NCBI GenBank assembly: GCA_021646465.1
Contig: SOET01000019.1
Location: 1-64,000, forward strand
Source of the DNA: Candidatus Kuenenia hertensis
GTDB taxonomy: Bacteria; Planctomycetota; Brocadiia; Brocadiales; Brocadiaceae
Direction of reading: 5' to 3'
Length of the DNA: 64,000 bases
The notes beneath the pieces were generated by a model. That model had not been told where the DNA came from. It saw only the letters and a list, made by a program, of their open reading frames with translations, and searched no databases. A program made the translations under genes and the position numbers. Of this stretch, positions 53,571 to 62,445 are shown piece after piece. Each line of letters opens with the position of its first letter. Position 1 is the stretch's first letter.

Positions 53571-54713
53571 ATGAAACATATTGCTATTCTTGGTTCTACA
53601 GGTTCTATCGGGAAAAATACGTTACAAGTTGTCCGTAACTTAAAAGATAAATTCAGAGTAACCGGACTCTCTACCCATTCGCAATGGGAATTTCTCGCCG
53701 AACAGGTTGAAGAGTTTAACCCATCGCATGTCGCGTTAAGCAATCCTCAATTAGCCGAAAAACTGAAACACCGCCTTTCATATAATCAAACAGAAATAAT
53801 CTGCGGAAACAATTGTCTCAAAGATATTGTTTTAAAAAGTAAAGCGGATATTGTAGTCTCCGCAGTTGTTGGCGCTATTGGTTTATCCGCCGCTATAGAA
53901 ACCGTGCAAGCGGGAAAAATTCTTGCGTTGGCCAATAAAGAAGCGCTGGTCATGGCAGGAAATATTGTAATGCCGCTGGCAAAGAAAAATCAAATACTGC
54001 CGGTGGATAGTGAACACAGCGCAATATTTCAGGCGCTTCAGTCAGGCAAACAAAATGAAATCAAGCGTATTATTATTACTGCTTCGGGCGGTCCTTTTTA
54101 TGATTTCCCCGCTGATACACTTGCCGGCGTAACTCCTGCCCAGGCGCTGAAACATCCGACATGGCGTATGGGGCAGAAAATCACCATCGATTCGGCAACA
54201 TTAATGAATAAAGCCCTTGAAATTATTGAAGCAAAGTGGCTCTTCAATCTGGAGGCAGAGCAAATTGATGTGGTAATACACCCACAATCAATCATACATT
54301 CTATGGTAGAATTTTGTGATGGCTCCGTTATTGCCCAAATGGGTATGCCGGATATGAAGGTGCCAATTCAATATGCCTTAACGTATCCGGAAAGGGAGGG
54401 TCTTAATGTTGAACCGTTCGATTTGCCACGTATAGAAAGTCTTACTTTTAAAAAACCGGATCTTGAAAAATTTCCTGCGTTAAAACTCGGTTATCTGGCA
54501 GCCAGGGAAGGCGGCACGATTGGCGCTACATTAAATGCAGCCAATGAAATTGCCGTACAGGCATTTCTTGAAAAGAAAATTCGCTTTACCGAAATATCAT
54601 TCTTTGTGGAAAAGGTTATAAACAATCATCGTTTTATTAAAGATCCTTGCCTGGAAGAGATTCTGGAGGCAGATGCCTGGGCAAGACAGGAGATTAAAAA
54701 ATGCCTTACTTAA
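53571..54713 (+). CDS. dxr: 1-deoxy-D-xylulose 5-phosphate reductoisomerase
   Basis: This 380-residue NADPH enzyme makes MEP, the second step of the pathway. The NADPH site is 'IAILGSTGSIGKNTLQVVRN', then 'ALANKEALVMAGNIVMPLAK'. The metal and substrate residues lie in 'LPVDSEHSAIFQAL' and in 'TASGGPFYDFPADTL', with 'HPTWRMGQKITIDSATLMNK' and 'EIIEAKWLF'. Its length and motifs are normal. The gene sits between ispG and rseP in a tight plus-strand unit; dxs, the first step of the path, is on the other strand about 6 kb away. Confidence 0.97.
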   Translation: MKHIAILGSTGSIGKNTLQVVRNLKDKFRVTGLSTHSQWEFLAEQVEEFNPSHVALSNPQLAEKLKHRLSYNQTEIICGNNCLKDIVLKSKADIVVSAVVGAIGLSAAIETVQAGKILALANKEALVMAGNIVMPLAKKNQILPVDSEHSAIFQALQSGKQNEIKRIIITASGGPFYDFPADTLAGVTPAQALKHPTWRMGQKITIDSATLMNKALEIIEAKWLFNLEAEQIDVVIHPQSIIHSMVEFCDGSVIAQMGMPDMKVPIQYALTYPEREGLNVEPFDLPRIESLTFKKPDLEKFPALKLGYLAAREGGTIGATLNAANEIAVQAFLEKKIRFTEISFFVEKVINNHRFIKDPCLEEILEADAWARQEIKKCLT

Positions 54714-56512
54714 ATGTTTCAACAAACGTAATTCTCGTTATTATAGGAATCGGCTTACTTATTTTTGTCCATGAACTGGGACATTTTCTCATGGCAAAAA
54801 AAATTGGCGCCCGTGTTTTAGCATTTTCCCTGGGATTTGGCCCTGCCATGTTAAAAAAGCAGTGGGGGGAAACAGAGTATAGATTGTCACTTTTCCCTCT
54901 CGGTGGATACGTAAAATTAGCGGGAGAAAATCCTGATGAGGAGAAAACCGGCGCCCCTGATGAATTTTCTTCAAAAACGGTCGGGCAGCGCGCGTTAGTA
55001 TTGGTAGCCGGAGTCGCGTTGAACGCTCTTTTAGCATTTATCGCCTTTATTGTCGCCTTTGAGATCGGGGTGCCTTTTATTACTTCCGAAGTAGGTGATG
55101 TTGTTCCCGGGCAGCCCGCCTGGCAGGCAGGAATACAGAGAGGCGATAAAATTATGGAAATCGGAGGGATTGATGATCCTGACTTTGAGGATATTTTCAC
55201 TGTCGTTGCGTTGAGCAATACTACTACCGGCATACCCCTTAAGGTGAAAAGAGGTAATGATGTTTTTAATACAGAGGTTATACCAGAGTATGACCAGGAG
55301 CATGGTCTTCAACGTATTGGAATCATGCCCGCTACAAGCCTGGAGATTGATAAAATATTTGCCTTTGAAAACAATGAATCACCCGCAAGGGATGCAGGAA
55401 TACAGGTGAAAGATATTATCGTTGCCGTAAACGGTAAACGGATATCCTCCGAGGGTGAATTTCGTGAAGTGGAATCACAAAGTGCGGGCAAAGAAATAAC
55501 CCTTACCGTTTTAAGAAACAATGAAGAAACAGAGGTAAAGGCAACTCCGTCTAAAATATCCCGGTGGATGCTTGGGTTGTCCTGCGCTTCTTCAATTATA
55601 GACGGTGTGAAGAATGACAGTATTGCCCAAAAAACGGGATTGATGAAGGGCGATGAAATAATCGAAGTGAATTCAAATCCAATTGTTGGTTTTACCGGTT
55701 TTAAGAAGGCGTTCATGGAGAGCGAAGAAAAAACATGCATCCTGACCGTAAAAAGAAATAACAAAATTACATTGCTCTCTGTACCATTAGAAGCCCCCGC
55801 TGCGAAGGAAGAATTTTTAAAAAGTATTACCCCTCTTTATGGACTAACAGTCGATTCTGTTATTGAAGGATTTCCCGCGGAAAAAATAGGATTGCAGCCC
55901 GGCGATAAAATTATTTCCCTGAATGAAAAAGAACTGCATCATTGGAACGAACTCCTTCAGGCAGTAGTATCTGGACAGGGAAAACCAATGATTATAGAGT
56001 GGATGCGCGGCAATGAAAAGTTAACCTCTCCCATAGAACCGCAAAAAAATGGTGAAACGGCGGCAGGAAGTATCGGTGTAAAATTCAGAGAAAAAACGGA
56101 ACTTAAAAAGTATGGCCTGTTTGAGTCTTGTATAGTCGGTGTAAAAAAGGCGATTATTAATGTACAAAGGCTATATCTTACAATAAAGGGGTTCTTTTCT
56201 CAAAGGCTTTCAACCAAAAACGTCGGTGGATTTATACTTATCGCCCAGGCATCGTATGAGTCTGCAAAGGTTGGCATGGGAAAGTTGGTATATTTTTTAG
56301 GAATCTTAAGCCTTCAATTGGCACTTTTGAATATTTTACCAGTACCAGTACTGGACGGTGGGCATTTATTATTCCTGGCAATAGAAAAAATTAAAGGTTC
56401 GCCTGTGAGTCAAAAAACACTCTCAATAGCTCATTATATCGGCTTCGCCATGATCATCTCGCTGGTTATTTATGCCACACGCAACGATATTATGCGGCTG
56501 TTTACTCTGTAA
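54701..56512 (+). CDS. rseP: Site-2 protease RseP with extra PDZ-like repeats
   Basis: This intramembrane zinc metalloprotease cuts anti-sigma factors and signal peptides. HExxH is at 24-28 ('FVHELGHFLMAKK') in the first helix; the third ligand is in 'NILPVPVLDGGHLLF' near the C-terminus. At 603 residues it is about 150 longer than E. coli RseP. The middle (about 110-460) appears to hold four PDZ-like units, marked by 'PAWQAGIQRGDKIMEIGG', 'ESPARDAGIQVKDIIVAVNG', 'SIAQKTGLMKGDEIIEVN' and 'PAEKIGLQPGDKIISLN'. The ATG overlaps the dxr stop by 13 bases and has AGGAG 8 bases before it, so the overlap is believable. Confidence 0.93.
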   Translation: MPYLNVSTNVILVIIGIGLLIFVHELGHFLMAKKIGARVLAFSLGFGPAMLKKQWGETEYRLSLFPLGGYVKLAGENPDEEKTGAPDEFSSKTVGQRALVLVAGVALNALLAFIAFIVAFEIGVPFITSEVGDVVPGQPAWQAGIQRGDKIMEIGGIDDPDFEDIFTVVALSNTTTGIPLKVKRGNDVFNTEVIPEYDQEHGLQRIGIMPATSLEIDKIFAFENNESPARDAGIQVKDIIVAVNGKRISSEGEFREVESQSAGKEITLTVLRNNEETEVKATPSKISRWMLGLSCASSIIDGVKNDSIAQKTGLMKGDEIIEVNSNPIVGFTGFKKAFMESEEKTCILTVKRNNKITLLSVPLEAPAAKEEFLKSITPLYGLTVDSVIEGFPAEKIGLQPGDKIISLNEKELHHWNELLQAVVSGQGKPMIIEWMRGNEKLTSPIEPQKNGETAAGSIGVKFREKTELKKYGLFESCIVGVKKAIINVQRLYLTIKGFFSQRLSTKNVGGFILIAQASYESAKVGMGKLVYFLGILSLQLALLNILPVPVLDGGHLLFLAIEKIKGSPVSQKTLSIAHYIGFAMIISLVIYATRNDIMRLFTL

Positions 56513-56643
56513 CAAATACAACAAGCTGCGGTATTTAAGCCAGAGAAAAAGGTTAATGCAATATAAATTCTCGAAAAATAGATTTGTTTGACTATAAGGT
56601 GGTTTTTGAGGGAGAAAAACGTTCCCGATACAGAGTGAATTAT
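56513..56643. repeat. Solo repeat arm between rseP and korC
   Basis: This gap separates two convergent genes. It contains the inverted form of the AGTCAAACAAAT..TTTTCGAAA repeat (56568-56592) and, before it, TTTAAGCCAG as also seen beside the solo copy at 4625. No terminator with a T run is obvious. Confidence 0.5.
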
Positions 56644-57189
56644 CTATACCGTGAGGGAATTTATTGCCTGCATACCCCTTTCCAAAGCTTGTTTGTTGAT
56701 ATCAAGCAAATCCTTCTTTCTCCCGCTTAATGAAATTTTTAGTTGTTCGAGGATGTTTTCGGTACTAAATAAGTTTTTTATGGTCAAATAAGCCCCCAAC
56801 ATAACAATATTGGAAACTAATACATTTCCCAAATTGCTGGCAATTTCCGTTGCCGGTATTGTGTATATTTTTACATCGGGAAGATAATCAAATTTGATCA
56901 TGGAAGTATTTAACAGCAGCAAACCATCAGGTTTTATCATCTCTTTATATTTTTGATAGGAAGGCTGATTCATAACGATCAGGGTGTCTGCTTCTTCGAT
57001 GAGCGGGGAAAAGATTTCTTCACTGGAAATGACGAGATGATACACAGCAGTACCACCTCTTACCTCGGTACCATAAGAAGGAAAATATGTTACGTAAAGA
57101 GAGTCTGCCATTGCTGCCTGTGCAAGCAACTTCCCCAATAACATCATCCCCTGTCCGCCAAAACCTGCTAATATTATCTTTTCTGTCAT
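56644..57189 (-). CDS. korC: 2-oxoacid:ferredoxin oxidoreductase, gamma subunit
   Basis: This 181-residue subunit begins with 'IILAGFGGQGMMLLGKLLAQ', the gamma-subunit glycine loop, followed by 'VTYFPSYGTEVRGGTAVYHL' and 'LIVMNQPSYQKYKEMIKPDG'. It is the last gene of the ferredoxin-alpha-beta-gamma set, one base after the beta subunit gene. The complex converts a 2-oxoacid to the acyl-CoA with ferredoxin. In anammox bacteria it could run in reverse to fix CO2 or feed the TCA steps; 2-oxoglutarate is the best guess for the substrate, but branched-chain oxoacids (Vor) are not excluded. Confidence 0.92.
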   Translation of the reverse strand: MTEKIILAGFGGQGMMLLGKLLAQAAMADSLYVTYFPSYGTEVRGGTAVYHLVISSEEIFSPLIEEADTLIVMNQPSYQKYKEMIKPDGLLLLNTSMIKFDYLPDVKIYTIPATEIASNLGNVLVSNIVMLGAYLTIKNLFSTENILEQLKISLSGRKKDLLDINKQALERGMQAINSLTV

Positions 57190-57190
57190 A

Positions 57191-57937
57191 TTACTCTTCC
57201 TGCTTCCAATTCTTTATAATTCCAAGGGGAAAGGTTTGAGTCATTTTTTCATCAATATACTTCATCGATTCGTTTGGGTCCATTCTCCAGTATATCGGGC
57301 AGGGGGACAATATCTCGATCAAAGAAAAACCCCTTTTTTCTTTTTGTGTTTTAAATCCTTTTTCTATTGCTTTTTTTGTTTTTCGAATGTTTTCCGGAGA
57401 CGAAATACTTACTCTTTCAATGTAGCTGCTCCCCTCCAGAACAGACAATAATTCACAGACACGAATTGGGTATCCATCGTTTAAAGGGTTTCTGCCGGTA
57501 AGCGTCGTAGCACTTTTTTGACCTAATAAAGTTGTCGGCGCCATCTGGCCATTTGTCATGCCGTAAATTGCGTTATTAACAAAAATGAAAGTAATATGTT
57601 CTCCCCTGTTTGCAGCATGAATAATTTCCGCCATTCCGATTGCCGCCAAATCACCGTCTCCCTGATAGGCAAATACAAAATGGTCAGGATGAACTCTCTT
57701 GATGCCGGTAGCAACCGCCGGAGGTCTGCCATGTGCGGCTTCACACATGTCAATATCAAGATAATTATATGCAAGAACAGAGCATCCGACAGGCGCCAGC
57801 CCTATGGTTTTATCACGGATTCCCCACGCATCGATAATTTCGGCAATAAGTCTCAGGACAATACCATGGCCGCAACCAGGACAAAAATGTGTAGGTGTAT
57901 CTATAAACGTTTCAGGTTTTTCATAAATAGCCTGCAT
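57191..57937 (-). CDS. korB: 2-oxoacid:ferredoxin oxidoreductase, beta (ThDP) subunit
   Basis: This 248-residue thiamine-diphosphate subunit is recognised by 'FCPGCGHGIVLRLIAE', 'APVGCSVLAYNYLD', 'AHGRPPAVATGIKRVHPDHF' and the ThDP-Mg motif 'AYQGDGDLAAIGMAEIIHAA' with 'VNNAIYGMTNGQMAPTT'. The form without the extra C-terminal ferredoxin tail matches the Kor/Vor group. It is flanked one base apart by the alpha and gamma genes, so all are translated from a single message. See the gamma entry for the reaction and substrate caveat. Confidence 0.93.
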   Translation of the reverse strand: MQAIYEKPETFIDTPTHFCPGCGHGIVLRLIAEIIDAWGIRDKTIGLAPVGCSVLAYNYLDIDMCEAAHGRPPAVATGIKRVHPDHFVFAYQGDGDLAAIGMAEIIHAANRGEHITFIFVNNAIYGMTNGQMAPTTLLGQKSATTLTGRNPLNDGYPIRVCELLSVLEGSSYIERVSISSPENIRKTKKAIEKGFKTQKEKRGFSLIEILSPCPIYWRMDPNESMKYIDEKMTQTFPLGIIKNWKQEE

Positions 57938-57938
57938 A

Positions 57939-59030
57939 TTATTTTACTCCGGCAAACTGTAAAAGAGTTTTAGCCGCTTTATTTTTCGGCATGATCTCCA
58001 CTATTTTTTTGACTATTTCCAGAGAGGTAGGAACGCCGCCACCTGTTCTGCCATAAAAATGCACAGGGCACCTTCCCTCTACAGCAAGTCTCACATCCTC
58101 TACCATCTGGCCTGCACTCATTTCAACCGTTAACATACATCTTGCCCGTTCAGACATATTCCTGATGAATTCCGTCGGGAACGGCCACAACGTTATGGGG
58201 CGTATAAGTCCGATTCGAAATTTAAGGTGGTTGCTTTTTCTCACGACTTCCTTGCAAATACGCGCAGAGGTACCGTAGGCCACCAATATAACATCAGCTT
58301 TATGAATGTTTACCGCTTCATAACGGATTTCGTTGTTTTCGATTTCTTTATACTTGCTCTGCAATTTAGCATTGAATACTTCTAATTCCCCTTTAACGGG
58401 GTAAAAAGATTTTATTACTCTCTTGTTTCTATTTTTAGCGCCGGTTAATGCCCAATCTTTTGGGGGCAGATTCTCTTTAAATTCTTTTTTAAATTCTACC
58501 GGCTCCATTAGCTGGCCTATCTGGGCATCACCAAGGATTAAAACCGGATTGCGGTATTTATCGGCCAAATCAAATGCGTCGTACACAAGATCTGCCATTT
58601 CCTGCACAGAACTTGGAGCAAGCACTATTACATGGTAATCGCCATGTCCGCCGCCTTTTACAGACTGAAAATAATCTGCCTGCGAAGCGGAAATATCCCC
58701 CAAGCCCGGCCCTCCACGCTGGATATTAACAATGACGCAGGGAAGTTCGCTTCCCGCCAGATAAGATATTCCTTCTTGCTTCAAACTTATTCCCGGGCTG
58801 GACGAAGACGTCATGGAGCGCCCGCCGGCAGCTGCACTGCCATATACCATATTGATAGCAGCAATTTCACTTTCTGCCTGAATAAACGTACCTTTTACCT
58901 GAGGCATTCTGAAGGACATGTAATTGATCAGCTCATTTTGAGGTGTAATGGGATAGCCATAATAGTATCTGCAACCTGCATAAATTGCAGCCTCTGCCGC
59001 AGCTTCATTACCCGTTAGTAATTGTTTCAT
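57939..59030 (-). CDS. korA: 2-oxoacid:ferredoxin oxidoreductase, alpha subunit
   Basis: This 363-residue subunit starts 'MKQLLTGNEAAAEAAIYAGC', followed by 'YYYGYPITPQNELINYMS', 'FIQAESEIAAINMVYGSAAA' and 'RSMTSSSSPGISLKQEGISY'. The middle has 'NIQRGGPGLGDISASQADYF', typical of KorA/VorB. The transketolase C-terminal domain is present ('ILVAYGTSARICKEVV'-like part). The form is the short single-alpha type with separate gamma subunit. It is 39 bases downstream of the small ferredoxin gene that would act as delta subunit. Confidence 0.92.
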   Translation of the reverse strand: MKQLLTGNEAAAEAAIYAGCRYYYGYPITPQNELINYMSFRMPQVKGTFIQAESEIAAINMVYGSAAAGGRSMTSSSSPGISLKQEGISYLAGSELPCVIVNIQRGGPGLGDISASQADYFQSVKGGGHGDYHVIVLAPSSVQEMADLVYDAFDLADKYRNPVLILGDAQIGQLMEPVEFKKEFKENLPPKDWALTGAKNRNKRVIKSFYPVKGELEVFNAKLQSKYKEIENNEIRYEAVNIHKADVILVAYGTSARICKEVVRKSNHLKFRIGLIRPITLWPFPTEFIRNMSERARCMLTVEMSAGQMVEDVRLAVEGRCPVHFYGRTGGGVPTSLEIVKKIVEIMPKNKAAKTLLQFAGVK

Positions 59031-59069
59031 ATAAGTTGTATCCCAAAAAATTGAATGAATAAAATATAA

Positions 59070-59273
59070 TCAATTATAAATTTCTATTGCAATATCAGGA
59101 CACATTATCGCACATTTTTTACAACCGTCACACCTTCCGTTTTCTTTAAACCTTACCGGATGCAACCCTTGGTCATTTAGATTTTCGGAAACCACCAAAG
59201 AACCATGGTGGCATACAGGGACACATAAAAGGCATCCCTTACAATAATTTTCCTTGATCTTAATTACGGCCAT
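59070..59273 (-). CDS. korD: 2[4Fe-4S] ferredoxin-like delta subunit
   Basis: This 67-residue protein has two ligand sets: 'NYCKGCLLCVPVCHHGSL' and 'GRCDGCKKCAIMCPDIAI' (C-x2-C-x2-C-x3-C twice), giving two [4Fe-4S] clusters. It lies 39 bases before the alpha subunit and would carry electrons from the complex to free ferredoxin. Its start overlaps the nadK stop by 14 bases. Confidence 0.93.
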   Translation of the reverse strand: MAVIKIKENYCKGCLLCVPVCHHGSLVVSENLNDQGLHPVRFKENGRCDGCKKCAIMCPDIAIEIYN

Positions 59274-60099
59274 AATTCATCTGTCCTCCCCAACTTAATT
59301 TTTCACGCAAAACGCCATAAAACGTCCTTGCGCCTGTATCAACCATTTGTATTTCAATATCTGACCGCTCGACCATTACCTTATCGCCGCTTTCCAATTC
59401 AGTATATATCTGCCCGTCAACAGTGGTACCGATGCTCACTGCTTGCGATAACGGTTCCATTTCGATTTTCGTATCGCCGGAAATGACTAAAGGTCTGTTT
59501 GTGAGTGTATGAGGGCAAATTGGTACTATAATAAATGCATTCAAATCCGGTGTTAATAAAGGTCCACCCGCGGACAGAGAATGTGCAGTAGACCCCAAAG
59601 GAGTTGATATAATCAGGCCATCGGCCCTGTATGTTGCAACGTCTTCGCCATCAATAAGCAATTTTATGGAAATTAACCTCGATAAAGAAGATCGGGAAAT
59701 AACGACATCGTTTACGCCGAATGATTCATGGACAATTTTATCCGCCCGTTTAATGCGACACCGGAGAAGCATTCTTTTGCGTATCTTATAATTTCCGGAA
59801 AAAACTTTTTCCAAAGACTTGCAAACATCCTGTTCCATGATTTCTGCCAGAAAACCGAATCTTCCCATGTGGACGCCAACAATTGGTATCTGATTCCTTG
59901 CCAATTTTCTGCATGTAGATAAAATAGCCCCGTCACCTCCAAAAACCACGGCCATTTCATATTTTTCTTTTGGAATTTCTTCCTGAGACAAATCGACAAT
60001 ATCTGTTACTGCATATTTATCAAGCCATGGCTTTAATCCAAATATCATATCATGTATTTTGTTCTTGCTTAAATCCCCGGAAACCAGAATCTTTTTCAT
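59260..60099 (-). CDS. nadK: NAD kinase
   Basis: This 279-residue cytoplasmic enzyme phosphorylates NAD to NADP. The conserved GGDG is in 'VFGGDGAILSTCR', followed by 'VGVHMGRFGFLAEI', 'SFGVNDVVISR' and the NAD site 'YRADGLIISTPLGSTAHSLS' plus 'AGGPLL'. The N-terminus is the short bacterial form. It lies 8 bases after dxs and overlaps the ferredoxin gene by 14 bases, so NADP supply is encoded with the NADPH-using MEP pathway and ferredoxin chemistry. Confidence 0.95.
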   Translation of the reverse strand: MKKILVSGDLSKNKIHDMIFGLKPWLDKYAVTDIVDLSQEEIPKEKYEMAVVFGGDGAILSTCRKLARNQIPIVGVHMGRFGFLAEIMEQDVCKSLEKVFSGNYKIRKRMLLRCRIKRADKIVHESFGVNDVVISRSSLSRLISIKLLIDGEDVATYRADGLIISTPLGSTAHSLSAGGPLLTPDLNAFIIVPICPHTLTNRPLVISGDTKIEMEPLSQAVSIGTTVDGQIYTELESGDKVMVERSDIEIQMVDTGARTFYGVLREKLSWGGQMNYGRN

Positions 60100-60107
60100 T
60101 ATTTACC

Positions 60108-62042
60108 CTAAACAGTTAAATGACGTTTGCCTGTATTTGTGAATGAGCAATTTATTTCTGTTAGCTCAAGTGATGCGATAAATTTATCTGCAATACCATC
60201 CGCATTCAAACCGAGATTTTTCAATATAACCTCTCGTGACCCGTGTTCAATGAACATATCAGGAATACCCATCCTTACAATTTTGCCCGCATCCTCTTTT
60301 TCATCAGATACCATCTCCAGTACGGCAGAACCAAATCCTCCGGTGAGGACATGATCTTCAACAGTAAGAATCAGCTTATGTTTTCTTACCAACGTTAAAA
60401 TAAGCTTTTTATCAAGAGGCTTTGCATATCGTGCATTTACTACCGTAGTTTCGATACCCCTTTCCGCCAATTTTTCTGCTGCCCTCAAGCATCTTTGTAC
60501 CATGGAACCATAAGCAAGAAGTACGCCGTCTTTGCCTTCCCTTATTATTTCGGCCTCCCCGATCCCAAACGTCTTAAATTCGAGGTCAAGTTTTTCATCG
60601 GGGATATCTTCTTTAGGATAGCGAATTGCAATTATCTCATCAGAATCGACAGCGATCTTTAACATAGACCTTAGTTCACTTCCATCTTTTGGTGCCATCA
60701 ATATGATACCCGGCAAATTGCGAAGATACGCGATATCAAATACGCCATTGTGGGTTGGACCGTCATTGCCGACCACACCTGATCTGTCCATAACAAAAAC
60801 AACAGGATTTTTCTGTAAACAAATATCATGAAAGACCTGATCATATGCCCTTTGCAAAAATGTGGAGTATATCGCTATAACAGGTTTTAATTTCCCGGCA
60901 GAAATTCCATTTGCCAGACCAACGGCATGCTGTTCACAAATACCGACGTCAAAATATCTATCAGGGAATTTTTCTCCAAAAGAAATTATACCTGTACCGT
61001 CAGGCATAGCCGCAGTAATGCCTACTATAGAATGATTCGTTTTTGCAAGTTCTACCAGTACATCACCAAAAACTTTCGTGTAAGAAATTTTCCCGGGGTC
61101 CTGCACTTCTTTTTCTATTTTACCTTGCGAAAGTTTAAATTTCCCCGAACTGTGGAATTGTGTGGGATTTTGATATGCAGGTTCAAAACCACGTCCTTTT
61201 TCTGTTATTACATGCAACAGTACAGGGCCATTTAAATGTTTAATATCGTTTATTGTTTCTATTAATATCTTATAGTCGTGCCCGTCAATTGGCCCAAAAT
61301 AATTGAACCCGAGGTCTTCAAAAATACGTCCCGGAGTGGCGCCGCTTTTTACAAATTCCATAACGTGTTCCAATGTTTTCTCCACAGGTTTTCCAAACAC
61401 GGGCAAAACGTTAAGCAGGCTGTATATCTCTTTTCTTATATCAGCATAAAGAGGCATCGTCCGTATTTTGTTTAAATATTTTGAAAATGCCCCCACAGTA
61501 TTTGATATGGATATTTCATTATCATTTAACACTACCAGTAAATTTTTCTTAATATCGCCTGCATGGTTTAACGCCTCCAGAGACATTCCTGCCCCTATAC
61601 CACCATCTCCCACAACTGCAACGATTGACCTTTTGTATCCGCTTATCTCATCTGCGCACGACATTCCCAGCGCAGCTGAGATTGCATCGCCACTGTGGCC
61701 GCATGTAAAAGGATCATAAACACTCTCGTTTTTATCAGGAAAACCACTCAGCCCTTTATATTGACGCAATGTAGAAAATTTTGTTTTTCTGCCGGTAAGT
61801 ATCTTATGCACATACGCCTGATGGCCAACATCCCATATAATCCTGTCTTTCTTAAAATCAAAGCAGTAATGAAGTGCAATCGTTAATTCTACAACACCTA
61901 GATTCGAAGAAAGATGGCCGGGGTTTTTTGATACTGCATCCACGATAAAGGAACGGATTTCCTTTGCCAGTTGGGGCAAATCTTCCGGGTTTAACTTTTT
62001 CAAGTCTTCCGGAAATTCAACAGAATCTAATATATTACTCAT
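60108..62042 (-). CDS. dxs: 1-deoxy-D-xylulose-5-phosphate synthase
   Basis: This 644-residue thiamine-diphosphate enzyme makes DXP from pyruvate and glyceraldehyde 3-phosphate, the first MEP step. Markers are 'NPGHLSSNLGVVELTIALHY', 'DVGHQAYVHKILTGRK', the ThDP motif 'VVGDGGIGAGMSLEALNHAG' with 'LVVLNDNEISIS', 'GPIDGHDYKILIETI', and 'DVGICEQHAVGLANGIS' with the catalytic Glu. Length is normal. It lies in a housekeeping run after xseA and xseB, a cluster (xseB-dxs) that is common across bacteria. Confidence 0.97.
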   Translation of the reverse strand: MSNILDSVEFPEDLKKLNPEDLPQLAKEIRSFIVDAVSKNPGHLSSNLGVVELTIALHYCFDFKKDRIIWDVGHQAYVHKILTGRKTKFSTLRQYKGLSGFPDKNESVYDPFTCGHSGDAISAALGMSCADEISGYKRSIVAVVGDGGIGAGMSLEALNHAGDIKKNLLVVLNDNEISISNTVGAFSKYLNKIRTMPLYADIRKEIYSLLNVLPVFGKPVEKTLEHVMEFVKSGATPGRIFEDLGFNYFGPIDGHDYKILIETINDIKHLNGPVLLHVITEKGRGFEPAYQNPTQFHSSGKFKLSQGKIEKEVQDPGKISYTKVFGDVLVELAKTNHSIVGITAAMPDGTGIISFGEKFPDRYFDVGICEQHAVGLANGISAGKLKPVIAIYSTFLQRAYDQVFHDICLQKNPVVFVMDRSGVVGNDGPTHNGVFDIAYLRNLPGIILMAPKDGSELRSMLKIAVDSDEIIAIRYPKEDIPDEKLDLEFKTFGIGEAEIIREGKDGVLLAYGSMVQRCLRAAEKLAERGIETTVVNARYAKPLDKKLILTLVRKHKLILTVEDHVLTGGFGSAVLEMVSDEKEDAGKIVRMGIPDMFIEHGSREVILKNLGLNADGIADKFIASLELTEINCSFTNTGKRHLTV

Positions 62043-62102
62043 TTTTCTCTTACGTTGTTTAAGGTTAAAAAACCATATACACCATATCCATACATCATAT
62101 TT

Positions 62103-62351
62103 TTACAGTACATCATCTTTGTTATTGCTGTTATCGATAAAATCTTTTGTGCCAAAAATTCCTTTTTCATCCTTTACTAATATTTGGATTTTTTTTTCTG
62201 CATCATCTAAAAGAGAAATACATTTTTTATACAACTTAATACCATTTTCATATTCAGATAACGTTTCATCAAGAGACAATTCTCCCTTTTCCAACTTTTC
62301 AACGATTTCTTCAAGTCCTTTTAATGCATCTTCAAATTTTACTTTTGCCAT
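62103..62351 (-). CDS. xseB: Exodeoxyribonuclease VII small subunit
   Basis: This 82-residue helical protein has the family pattern 'VKFEDALKGLEEIVEKLEKG' and 'ELSLDETLSEYENGIKLYKK', with 'CISLLDDAEKKIQILV'. Several copies wrap each large subunit of exonuclease VII, which degrades single-stranded DNA from both ends. It lies 94 bases after xseA and 60 bases before dxs. Confidence 0.93.
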   Translation of the reverse strand: MAKVKFEDALKGLEEIVEKLEKGELSLDETLSEYENGIKLYKKCISLLDDAEKKIQILVKDEKGIFGTKDFIDNSNNKDDVL

Positions 62352-62445
62352 ACAGAATAATTCCCGTCATCAAACAAAATTTTCACTTCCCTATACATTT
62401 TTTTATCATTCTTCCGGTCTTTTTCACCATCACAGGAAACGGTGC

